From: Brachyhypopomus gauderio
Taxonomy: Eukaryota; Chordata; Actinopteri; Gymnotiformes; Hypopomidae
Length of the DNA stretch: 64,000 nucleotides
Reading direction: 5' to 3'
Assembly (NCBI RefSeq): GCF_052324685.1
Contig: NC_135218.1
Location: forward strand, 12,128,858 to 12,192,857
The position numbers and the translations under genes are program-made. Below, piece after piece: positions 28,501 through 39,365 of the stretch. Below the pieces are notes generated by a model. That model did not search any database. It was not told where the DNA came from and saw only the letters and a program-made list of their open reading frames with translations. Position 1 is the stretch's first letter. Every line of letters starts with the position of its first letter.

Positions 28501-29407
28501 ACTGAGTATGCAGTTATACAACTTCACCCACCGCCTCATGCGGCCCTAGAGACAGCACCACATACAGTAGGAAAGTTTATTCACCAGCACCAGAGCCAAA
28601 CTTTCCCAAGGCTTGCACTGCTCTTAGGTTAGGCAGAGGAAATGAAGCAGTGACAATAATGCTAATGACTGGTATAATCAGCATTTGTGATTTTAATGCA
28701 CGGTACCTAGAGCAGAGCAAGTTTCAGATTAGCTTGTTTTCAGAACTGACAAACACAGCTTCTCATGTTTCTCATGCAACATGTCTGACTTAGTATGTGC
28801 ACTCAGAAGTGATGATTTAGATGGCATTATAATTATGGGGTCAAGAGTTTTGTTATGCACAGAGCAATAGGCTACAGCTGAGAAAAGTAAACACCTTCCA
28901 AACGACATCAGTACTCACAACAGTCAAGTGCTACATTCTTACTGAGGTCTCAGCACGAAATGGAACCGACCACTGTAAATATTATCTTACTGCATTAGTA
29001 TTACAACAGCTTCCAAAAACATTTCGCAATGTTGAAATCATGCCCTTTGAAAAATGTAAGAAGTGATTATTTTTGTCATTGTTCTTTGGAACTAGGCATT
29101 CGAAAATATGACATCCTAAAACCACATCAAACTGCTCTGAAAGGTTGTTGAGGTTTATTGAAGTGTTTTAACTAATCCACACTGGTCATCATTCCATAAG
29201 CAAAAACGTACCACCGCCATTCTTGTAACACAGATAGGGGAACCTCCATACATTTCCTAGCCCGATAATGTGGCCTGCCACAGCCAGGAGAAACTGCAGC
29301 TTACTGGCCCACTGCTCTCTCTGCTCAGTTTGGACCTGGGATTGTGCTGAGGAGGATGGACTATTCAGCAGCTTTAACTTCACCACTGGCTCCAAGCGAT
29401 GCTCCAT
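22389..29407 (-). CDS. slc6a13: SLC6 transporter, GAT2/BGT1/TauT branch (slc6a13-like), copy 1
   Basis: A sodium/chloride-coupled plasma-membrane transporter with 12 membrane segments (LeuT fold), expected to take up GABA, taurine, betaine or a related solute. Coding exons in order: 29407-29212, 27280-27146, 26977-26837, 26169-26088, 25931-25799, 25642-25508, 25287-25184, 24724-24600, 24343-24231, 24110-23973, 23816-23714, 23591-23491, 23029-22859, 22532-22389. Every junction is GT-AG and in frame; total 606 aa, normal for the family (about 600-630). Visible marks: [18 protein letters not shown] in TM1; YYIVILAWA in TM3; a Cys pair and an NST site in the large outer loop; [68 protein letters not shown]. 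An acceptor 8 bp before the ATG implies a non-coding first exon upstream. Oddities: His46 where GAT2/GAT3/BGT1 have Glu, and GLDSE388 where family members have Gln. The exact orthologue is uncertain; the symbol means slc6a13-like. Confidence 0.92.
26228..26510 (+). mobile_element. tRNA-derived SINE in transporter 1 intron 3
   Basis: A pol III A box (TGGCCTGGTGG, 26238-26248) and an exact B box (GGTTCGATTCC, 26281-26291) lie about 33 bp apart. A conserved body follows (TGCCCTTGAGCAAGGCACC, CTGCTCCCCGGGCGCC) and an AATTGACAAAATA end. It is antisense to the host gene. A second, inverted copy is at 43474-43749. Confidence 0.85.
27511..28292 (-). mobile_element. Degenerate Tc1/mariner-like remnant in transporter 1 intron 1
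   Basis: The left edge (TGTGAAAAAGTGATTTCCCC) and the right edge (GGAGGCAAAAACGTTTTCACA, reversed TGTGAAAACGTTTTTGCC) look like decayed inverted ends. Between them are reverse-strand blocks typical of fish Tc1-like transposase DNA, such as GGAATTCATAGTTCCCTC and GCAAAACATCCCCACACC. No open transposase frame remains; much of the middle is deleted. Confidence 0.55.
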
Positions 29408-29416
29408 GGTGCTGCT
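29408..29416 (-). promoter_or_regulatory. Splice acceptor just before the transporter 1 start codon
   Basis: Reading the minus strand, CGTCCACCTTCAG precedes CAGCACC and the ATG. A 3' splice site 8 bp before the start means the 5' UTR continues in an upstream exon that was not located. The plus-strand paralogue has the same arrangement (acceptor at 43228-43229, ATG at 43234). Confidence 0.7.
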
Positions 29417-32258
29417 GAAGGTGGACGGGACAAGAAAAAAGTAAAAAAAAAACATAAACAAGCTTAAACAGGGATTTAACAGGGTCTCTATTTTCTTTAT
29501 TAAATGCAAATGTACTGTGTATAACTGTGGTTTGGTTTGTAACTGAGAAAAATTTTACTGTGAAAATAAATATTGACACATTAGTCACAATATTGACACA
29601 ATAATGTATACTGGTAGTATATTTATAGTTTTCTCATTATATTAATATTTGGCACACGGTTTGAATCATGCCACTGGTTTACATACATTAACGTTTTCCT
29701 CACAGAGTACATTTGAAAAATACTAGTTAATAATGATAGTTACTAGAAAGATTTCCCTTTCAAGTAAAAAAATGAAAAAAAATATTCATAGTTTGGGATT
29801 TGACAAAAAACTGAATTATAAAGTTTATAAATAATTGTGCCATCTTTGTGTTAATGATTCATGTTGTAAAGTTTTGCCAAATCTGTAAATTCTAACTTTA
29901 CCATATTGAATGAAAACACAATAGCACTATACATTTATTATTGCATGTTGCACAATGGTTTTAAAGATGCTGAAGTGTTTCTCAGATGCCTCTATCCACA
30001 ACTCATAAAAACAGGGCTGAATATATTCTGGAATTTAACTGAGACTCTCAGCTTCAAGATGACACACCCACTTAGAATACAGTCCCTAAATCTGTGAGTG
30101 GAAAATTACTGCAGTACATCAGCGGTTGCACCCTACCCTTTATTACTGCTAATACATTTTTAGCAAGAAAACAAGCAAGAAAACATTGTCACCTTAGCTA
30201 CAGTGTCCCAAAACAAAATTTTCAGTATGATAACCTATTCAGAACAGGCACTCTTACTGTTAACCAATCATATTCCAATCCTGATGGACTTAGATTCCAT
30301 TCAACATAAAATACTAACCAAAAAAGAATAAATACATTGGCTACATCCTATAGGCCTGTGTACACTTAACCCAGTTTTGTGGGTACACTTAACCCACAAT
30401 TGTCCAAGGATGACAGGTCTCCTTTAATTCCATTGAGAACCAAATGTCATTTTTCCTGACCCACCTGTTTTGCATTGCAAACAAATCAATACCCCACTTT
30501 AGCTGTTGTTATAAATAATGCAATTATTTAGTTCATACATCAATTGCAAATGAACTAAAAGTCTTGTATTACAGTGATACAGTGATACTTGTATTACACC
30601 ACTATTAGACCACCGGTGCAAATAACATCACTGTTCCTTATAGTACACACTGATAGATAACAACTGACATTTTGATCAGCTCATCTGTGAGAGTACTGTG
30701 AGAGTAACAGAATAAAACTTTGAGGAGAAAAGTGTTGTTGAGTTTTACCTGGGTTTTTGCAGATACCTGTGTCTTACGTTTCTTGTGTAGAAGTCGGTCT
30801 CTGCCTGTGACTGTGTCCATTAGAAGCAGCTCATTGTTGAGTTGTGACAGGAATGAGAGGAATTGAGGAGGAGCCACGAGGCCCCCTGACACAGGTTGAG
30901 TTGAGTCACCAAAATGAATCTTGTCCTGCCTTTTTTCCCCACAATGGTAAAGGTAAAGCAACCACAGGAAATGAGCATGAACCGTGAGGGGAAAATGCAC
31001 TTATTTGTGTTTTATGTATTTTTCCAGAGTACGTGCATATATTTCCACACGTACGATGCGGCTAATAAGTCATACACCTGACAGCTGAAGTGAACTCATC
31101 ACAACATTTTATGTCCTATATGTGATCATACTTGACAATGTGCCAACTTCCTCATGAAACTCTTTTCAGGTTATTGTTACGTCCAAAAAAGAGATTGGCA
31201 AATGCGGCAATCTAACAGTTATTTTCTCACCTGCAACTTTTTCTTCTTTTGTTCTTGGAAAGGTAAAATTCACTTTTAGGTTTCTCAAAACTTACTGAAG
31301 TGGCTGAAACTGGACACCACCTGCACTGCCCAGGCACTGAAATGAACCTGAAAAACCTGAATCTAGGCTATTCTTTTTTTCCTCTTATCTGACCTGGTAG
31401 GTAGAGGACCTGTAGCATGTTTTCAACGTTGTAGAATTTACAGGTCCTGAAGTAAACTGCAAGTAAACATATACTTACCTGCTTATTTAATGCACCTGCT
31501 ATTTTGGTGCATTAAATGAAGGGCATACTAAAGGTGTACAAGGTAGTGCCGTTCAAGAGTACTGTGTAGTTCCATTGAAGCTCACTCAGCGATGTCCAGA
31601 TTTACTGACCTTTCTTCCATGGTCTGTGGTCTCACACCAGCACTGCACTGACATCTAGTGTTTGACTAGCATTTTGCCCCTGTGTGCAGTGTGTTCTTTC
31701 ACAGACACCACCAGCAGGAATGTGGCGGTGTGAGCACTGGCCACTGTGAGCCAGAATGCTCTAAACACATCAGGCAATTTTGTCTTACTAATGTAAGGAT
31801 GCAAATTTGGCTGTAGTAAAGAATATAGTGTGTGTGGTATATTGTTTGTATACACAGAAATGTTATACTGATGAGTAGAAAAAAACTGAACTACAGCAAC
31901 TGTAGAAAAAATTGTTAACATGTCGTGAGTATATTTTTATAATTAAGAACATCTGTGTGTGACAAAACGGTATTTAATGAATAAAGTAATGAGGAGAAAA
32001 ATATATGAGAACATTAGAAAAACAGTGAACAAAAGACAAAGAAGACTTGAAGGTCCTTTGGGCTATGAGTGGAGGCACATCTGGGCTTCAATAAGGAAAT
32101 GTAGCAAGACGCAGGTTTATGTGATGATTAATAATGTGTGTCTGTGATTGTTTATGTGTGTGTGTTTAGCTGAGAAAGAAAAATTATGTCTTATAATATG
32201 TGGCTGAATTAATAATTGTCATGGTGCGCCAGTCCTAGCATTATAGGCACACAGCCAC

Positions 32259-32366
<108 letters not shown>

Positions 32367-32808
32367 CTACTGTCACACACACACACACCTACTGTCACAC
32401 ACACTAATAGTCAGAACTTACCCTGCTCATGATCACCCCAATATTAGTTCATTGTAGTTCATTGTACCTGCACGGTCACTATTTCAGACCCACAGGTTCC
32501 TCCTGTCAGTGCTGTGCATTCTCAGCCTGATGAGGATGACAGTTCCTGTGTTTGCACTTATCCATGCACTTACTGTTATAGAGCATACAAGTTATTTCAC
32601 TGCCACAACAGCTTTTCCTTGTTGCTTGTTGCTTAATGGAGAGCAAAGGCATCCAAACAACCTCCTCTTGCTTCTTCCAGACCAGGAAGGCCACACCTGA
32701 GCCTTCTGTGGGTTCATAGGTTGCTTGCTGCAGAGGAGCCATCCTAGAGCTGCAGGTGTAGGTCTAGGGTGTTGTTCTCAGATTAAAGTAAATTTTGCAT
32801 TTCATTTG

Positions 32809-33088
32809 GAAATCAAGGTCCCTGAGTCTGGAGGAAGAGTGGAGAGGCACACAGTCCAAGCTGCTTAGATCTAGTGTGAAGTTTCCACAATCAGTGATGG
32901 TTTACGGAGCCATGTCATCTGCTGGTGCAGGTCCACTGTGTTATGTCAAGACCAAAGTCAGCGTAGCCGTCTACCAGGACATTTTAGAGCACTTCATGCT
33001 TCCCTCTGATGACAAGCTTTTTGGAGCTTTCATGCCACACCACACTGATGCACTTATTCATGCAAAAGGAGCCCTGAACATGTATTGA
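32809..33088 (+). pseudogene. Tc1-like transposase fragment
   Basis: The frame contains SVMVYGAMSSAGAGPLCYVK followed by a VYQDILEHFMLPSDDKLFG block, both characteristic of the middle of Tc1-like transposases. The usual D-block after it is missing (only a degenerate HHTDALIHAKGA remains) and the frame stops at 33086-33088. This is a different Tc1-like lineage from the element at 14371. Confidence 0.8.
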
Positions 33089-33164
33089 GTGTACATACTT
33101 CTCAGTATCGCACATGACAAGGACGTTTTGGACAGAGGTCCTTCATCATGTTAGGTCTAGCTCT

Positions 33165-33196
33165 GCCCCCCCCCCCCCCATATATATATATATATA
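33165..33196 (+). repeat. (C)n followed by (TA)n
   Basis: About 14 C residues followed by a short ATATAT run. Confidence 0.9.
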
Positions 33197-34810
33197 AATT
33201 CAATACACAAGTGATTGTGACTGAGGAACTGGTGTTTTGGAGGTGTGTCCGGAAGTGAGCGTCTTCCTGAGCCCGGTCCCAACCTTGCATTTTTTATAAT
33301 GTTATAATGTTATTCCTTTATCAATAAAGCAGTTGGTTCTTTTTTATTTTATTATTTCATGTGCAATATTTTAGAAATATAATTTGATAAATTTGACTCA
33401 GCATTTTATAAATACTACAATAGCTTGGTCATACTATGCAAAGAGTGGCTCCACCTAGAAGTCCTGTAAAGATAACAGCCAGTAACAGTGAGCTACAGAG
33501 TGACTGAACACTGATGAGCTGTGAGGCAGAAGAGTAGATCCACATGTGTTTTAAATGTTTCAAAAGCAGTGTTCAAGTGCATTCTAAACAGGATTTGATG
33601 CATTTTAATTAATAAGATGTTACAGAATACTAGTGTGCAGATATAACTTTTATATAGAGCTTTTTTTTTATAGAAAATGTAGTTTAAAAAGCTAATATAT
33701 TAAGACTTAGTCATCTTAGTGTTTTAAGCTCATCTGAGGTCTACACTGTTAACTAAGTTTAATCAAAACTCTGGGGTAAAAACAGTAGGAAAACATTCAC
33801 AGGTTGGGAGAATGTTCAACATGTTCTAATGCAGAAATGCACCTGCCAACATGGTGAACTATGAGTAATATTTTAATTCCTCAAGTAACCCTTTTTTCTT
33901 TCTAAAATTGATAGGTAATAATGTACAACCAAACAGTATTGTATAATACACTTCAACCTGACTATTATAACTCAAACATGAAAAAGGATCTTGAAATTAC
34001 CCTGAAGAGATTTTTTCAAACTGAATTAATTATTCATTCTTACTAAATAATCATTTGAATGATTACAAACAGGTCGGTCACAACCCTAACACTGGAAGAA
34101 GGTTAATTATATAACTTCCAACATGGTTTACAACATGTTGGCTTACATAGACGATGAAGTTAGTTACTTATTTGCAGTTTCTTATTCATTCAGGTCATTC
34201 GTAGTCATTCATAGCTTTTCGTGGCTGAAGTTAGTTAATTGTTCTTTAATGGAGTGGTCATGACCCATATTTGCTGTGCAGTTAGTTTTAGAGATAGATG
34301 ACCCAACTGAACATGTGATCATGAATTTGTTAGAAATTTGTTCTATTTCTCATACTAATATTGCAAAAAGTGTTAAAAATTGATGAAAATATAAAATATT
34401 TAAACTGACCTACTGGTGGAGAGTCTAGTCATCAAGGACTCATTACTCAAATTCAGTTTCCATAGGTATATACAAGGCCGTGTATATATATTCACCATGT
34501 TGCCAGATATGATTTATGATATCATGGCTCTTACTGCAATCAAATTCTCACACAAGGAGAATACTCTCTATTGAAAATATCCTATGTCTTGCATGTAATT
34601 ATTTAAACTCTCAAACCTGAGCTGGTATTTCGACTTTTGATTAATTTGTGTACTATTTGTAATGCGGTTCAGTGAGAGCAGGACGCCAAGGCAGGAGCAG
34701 CTTTGCAGAGCATTTATTTATTTTTTTTAGACGTAACAAAAGCAGATGCGTTTGACAGAAAACAGTGAAGACAAACGTAACGTTAATGAAACAATTGACA
34801 ACGAACAACA

Positions 34811-35286
34811 ACTGGTTCTTGGAACATGGAATGTGACCTCTGTGAGGAGCCTGAGCTGGTGCGTAAGGCTGAACGATACCAACTAGAAATAATGCACAGT
34901 GCGGGTTCTGGAGCCAATCCTAGACATTATTCCTTCCAATGTTATACTGAGGGACTTCAGTCCTCATGTGGGCAATGACAGTAGGATCTGGAAGGGCGTA
35001 AATGGGAGGGATGGCCTCCTTGATCTGAACCTGAGCAGAATTGTTACTGGATTTCAGTTCTTATCATGGGAATATCATGCGGAACTGTACTGGGCCCAGT
35101 GCTATGGGCTATCCAGTCCCTGTACAAATGGAGCAGGAGTTTGGGTCGCATGGCGGAGGGGTTCAGTTTGGTGGCCTCAAAATTCTGCATCTCCATTTTG
35201 CAGATGATGTGGTTCTGTTGGCGTCATCAGGACAGGACCTCCAGCTCTTGCTGGATCAGTTTGCAGCAGAGTGCCAACCTTCATGA
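34811..35286 (+). pseudogene. Internally deleted LINE ORF2 fragment
   Basis: The 5' part encodes the start of an apurinic-type endonuclease domain (GTWNVTS, later GNDSRIWKGVNGRDGLLDLN in other frames). It then jumps to the end of a reverse transcriptase with the FADD active-site motif (LHFADDVVLLASSGQDLQL, then LDQFAAECQPS). Most of ORF2 between them is missing and the frame changes several times. The family resembles the minus-strand fragment at 62938-63290. Confidence 0.8.
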
Positions 35287-38200
35287 TCACATGTGTAGTT
35301 GGGTCATCTATATCTGTAATTCAAAGCAAATATGCATCATGAGCACTCACTTTATGAATAAGGACCTCCCAAGAAGCTTTATGAATAAATAAAACAAATT
35401 TGAAAGCTGGAAGCTGCAAATAAGTAGCTCTTCTGCGCTGCGGTAACCTCGTTAGTTCCCATTGCTAATAATGATGACAGTATCGTTAGCAAGCTAAGCT
35501 AGCTAAAAGGTTTAGTCACAACCAGGCTTTTGTCTTATTAAATTAATGTAAAGGTCATTAACAAATCAAAATGATTATTCACTTAGAATATATATTACTG
35601 ACAGATACTCAAACAATTCCCATTTTAATGTTCAGAATTTTCCTCTTATTCTAGAGATAGCAGACTGTAACCATCTTTTTTTGTCTGTCGAAATATGTCA
35701 GTGCCAGGTAGCACATCCTTGATAAACCATTTCTCAATTAGTAATCAACGTCATTGCTGCCAACATTTGTAACTGGAAACCTTCACTTACATTTTACCTT
35801 TGATCCAAAATAGTGGATATTGATAAGCTTCTAATCAAAAATCAATAGTGCATCAACATCACCTTGCTATTTGGGAATGTTGCACTTCCATGTTTCTTCA
35901 CACTTGCCTTAGAGTGACCTTTGTTTTTTTCTATTTGTTCATTTTTGTGCTGGAATGTCATCTTGAATTTGGTGATGTTGTTTCAGAAATTGGAAGAAAA
36001 AGTGGTTACTGGGTCCATATACTTTTTGTTAATAGTTTTTCCATTTTTAATCCTAAAACAGAAAAACAACCCATTTCCATATTCTGAATTATATGAAAAG
36101 CACTACATTATATAGATTTCATAATACCAGATCATTTGTTTTTAGGTAAAAGAAAGCACGTCCACAGAATTATAAGCATAGGATCAATAGATAAATAATT
36201 TTTTCATTGTTGACACTACAATGCAATTTATTTGGAGTATTGCATTGCTACAGCAAGCTCCAAATGTTGTTAGTTTCTTTTGGTTTCTTCTCGAGGCATA
36301 ATCTGCACAAAACATCCTTATATTAGCCTCAAAACCCCTTCTGCCCATAGACATCTCAGCATATGTTGCCCCATTCTTGATCATAGTTTTAATTAAATCA
36401 TGAAATGTGTCAAGTATATTCATTTTCAAACTACCAGCAAAATAATTTCATCATTTTCAAAATGTTGTTTGGTGTTAATAACATCTGGTTCAAATCTGCA
36501 GCCCAGTCTATTTAAACAAAAAAAAAACTCATTATCTTAATATATATTTGTTCATATTCATTTTTTCGTATTTTGTGGTTTTTAATTTAGCCACGTTGTA
36601 GAAAGTGACTTGTTTTCCTAATTTTCTATAATTCAAAGTGTGTCGTTTTCCAATTTTTGGATTAGATAAACCTATTATGTGCAGCCAGGACTTCATTATG
36701 TACATTTCGTTGTTTTTGTTTGTTTGTTTGTTTTACTAATGCAAAACAAAAATACAAGGAATATTATCATCGAAAATATTTTAGTTCACTACATATTGAT
36801 GTTTTTCCTTCATACCCATATGGAAGTTAACAACGGATATTTGTCACGCAAACGATAAACTGAAATCGTGACAAATAGCACATTTTGATACAACAGCACT
36901 ATACTCTTCCTGTATTGTCTTTTAATTGCAGTTGACTAAATATTCTTGTTTAAATTTTGACACAAAAAACGTGAATATGTAACGGGGTAAAATAGTGTGA
37001 AATTGCTGCTAAAAGGCGTTTGGCACCACCCATCTGACGTAAGCCCTATGCAATAAAATTCATAAAGCAGAGTTGTGTAAAGACTAAAGGATCCTGCGAC
37101 ACGAGTAGGTTATTCCCTAATGCAAGTAAGTATTTACTTCAATTTACTTCAATTTCTCCAAGTCACCTGAACAAAAAAATTATATTGCAGTGGTAAACTG
37201 AGGCGCTAATAACTCTTATAGCGTTGTATATATAAACACATACATATAGATGGTTGTAAACATGCAACTGCGAAGTGCTTTACAAGTTTCTCCACGCTAA
37301 CATTAACTTGATCCCTGTGGGCAGACGCGCGCTGACCAGACGTAACCCAATACGCTGTGTTTGCCATATTCATGTGCAGGTGAGCAAGTGTTCGGGTTGA
37401 TGAATTGTATTGTATCAAACGTTTTATTTATACAAGTTATACAAGTATAACTAAGAGTTATATAGCGAAATATAATTTTTAGGATAAGATGATTGTGCGA
37501 TTGGAAGAGTTGTAATTCTCTGATGTTCCGCCAGCGGGTGTCGTTTTGCAGGTTATTTTTGTAGTGTTTTGCTCGGGTATTTTGTTTATTGTAAAAGCGG
37601 ATGGTGGTGCATTGTAGGCTATTGTATCTTTAAGATGTATCAGTGTAATTTCATTAATAGTGCAGTTTGAGAAATCGCTGCGCTCCTGAGCATTAACGTT
37701 TAATGTAGTAGATTATGCACTGCTGCATGCGCGCTGCAGAGACGTAAACCGACACCCTGTGGTTACCAAACTCGTTTGCGGTGTGAAACAAAAATAAAAA
37801 GCCAGTCATCCACAACCTGTCTGTCAGTGATTGGGGACGGAAAGCAGAGGTCACACCAGTGGAGGCTGGTGCGCACAAAAAGGCAACACGTGTATCTCAG
37901 CCATATCCCAGAGATTGTATCGTGTTTTGTAATAGCCGAAGAATTAGTGCATGGCATACTAATATATGCTTTAAATGTTCGTTTGGTTAGGATTTGCTCC
38001 GGTAGCTAGCAAGCTATCAAAAAATTAATTTCAAAAAGCACAATCTTAACGTCTTCACGTGCTCTCAAGTTTCCCGCTGGAATTACAAGAGGCGGTACAT
38101 TTATGTTTGTATTTGTAACGTTATACAAGCGAACCATTCAGTCAGATAACTATTCGTTGTGAAGTTAATTTCAAGCATTTTCAAGTTCCTGCACCTTTTC

Positions 38201-38470
38201 AACCTGGAAAATGCATCATTAAAATTTAAGGATTTCAAGCATCCATACGAACACTGAAATTGGGTCTGTCAGCTTTAAGCTCCTTTGTCCTTTTTTCCCC
38301 TTCAGTTGAACGCGTAGTGAAGGTGCTTGTTTGTAAAACTAATAAAACAGAATTTTCCTTTATTTGGAAGAAATTATGCGCCAAATTATAATGAAGACAA
38401 TATAATGTTCAGCAACCAGTTGAATCTTCCAACCTAGCCACTAGGGTGCACACACCAGTATATTTTAGTG
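35287..38470. other. Intergenic region, mostly AT-rich, CpG-containing towards 37 kb
   Basis: No gene was recognised. The 37000-38000 part has more CpG than its surroundings and a run resembling a TATA-type start followed by a donor (ATAAAGCAGAG near 37063, CAAGTAAGT near 37124). It could be a promoter with a non-coding exon for one of the transporters, but this is weak. Confidence 0.35.
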
Positions 38471-39361
38471 CCGGTGTTCTGTCGATTTTTCCTACCCATC
38501 GAAAATTCATACCAAGGATTACTGCGCATGCGCAAGTCGCTTTACGTCACTATTTTGGTGGCCGCCTACTACACCCATCGATTTTTCCTACCTTCTAGCG
38601 AATTTCAACAGTGCAGTACTATTTAGTCCTTTCAGTAGTGCAGTAAGTTAATTTCTTGTTTATAATTTCTTCTTTGTTTGCAATTGCCATGTTTTCAACT
38701 GTGCATTAAGTTAACTAGTTGTGTAAAATGTTTTAAACAGCGCAGTTTTACTACCTCCACTTCAACGCCATTTACTCCTACATAAGTGCAGTAAGTGAAC
38801 GTTTTCTTTTTTTAATGTTTTATCGCTATTTATAATGTTTTTTAACCGTGTAACACTACCTGTAGTGTTGAACTTAATGCTGGTTTATAATGACACACAG
38901 GCTAAAAACATGTTCATTCAAAGATGTAAACAATCCAATTTGCTTGTATTATTATTAATAATACATTAATACGCAAAATAAGACGTTTATTTTAAAGCTC
39001 ATCCTACTTTTTAAACGCTGATTTGCGCAACATTACGACGTTTCCATAAGGTAAACAAACTAAGAGATACGTCTACAATACTACTTTTTAAACGCTGATT
39101 TGCGCTACATTACTACCATAAGGTAAACAAACTAAGAGATACGTCTACAATACTACTTTTTAAACGCTGATTTGCGCTACATTACGACGTTTCCATAAGG
39201 TAAACAAACTAAGAGATACGTCTACAAATACGCGATGCCAACGGACATGGTAGGAAAATTCGACAAGGAAGGGAAATTCGACAGACTAGTCTATAAATAC
39301 GCGCTGCCAGCTGATACGGTAGGAAAATTCGACAAGGTAGGAAAATCCGACAGAACACCGG
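38471..39361 (+). mobile_element. Unclassified non-autonomous transposon with 26-bp inverted ends
   Basis: The left end (CCGGTGTTCTGTCG.., 38471-38496) and the right end (39336-39361, reversed) match at 24 of 26 positions. Sub-terminal repeats of the same theme (TCGATTTTTCCTACC near 38579; TAGGAAAATTCGACAAGG twice near 39250-39340) extend inwards. The middle holds three copies of a 72-78 bp unit. There is no coding capacity in the 891 bp. No clear target duplication was found, so the superfamily is unknown. Confidence 0.75.
39005..39230 (+). repeat. Three-copy tandem repeat, 78/72 bp
   Basis: Units begin ACTTTTTAAACGCTGATTTG at 39005, 39083 and 39155 and end near ACGTCTACAATACT. The second unit lacks six bases around ACGACGTTTCC. 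The array lies inside the inverted-repeat element at 38471-39361. Confidence 0.9.
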
Positions 39362-39365
39362 TCCC

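Noticed and set aside
37050..37130. Promoter plus non-coding first exon for transporter 2
   Set aside because: A TATA-like motif and a donor-like CAAGTAAGT are present, but nothing ties them to the acceptor 6 kb downstream; mentioned only as a possibility.
37776..38009. Plus-strand 77-codon frame in a CpG-containing region
   Set aside because: Not recognisable and not flanked by convincing splice signals; could be a non-coding exon but cannot be supported.
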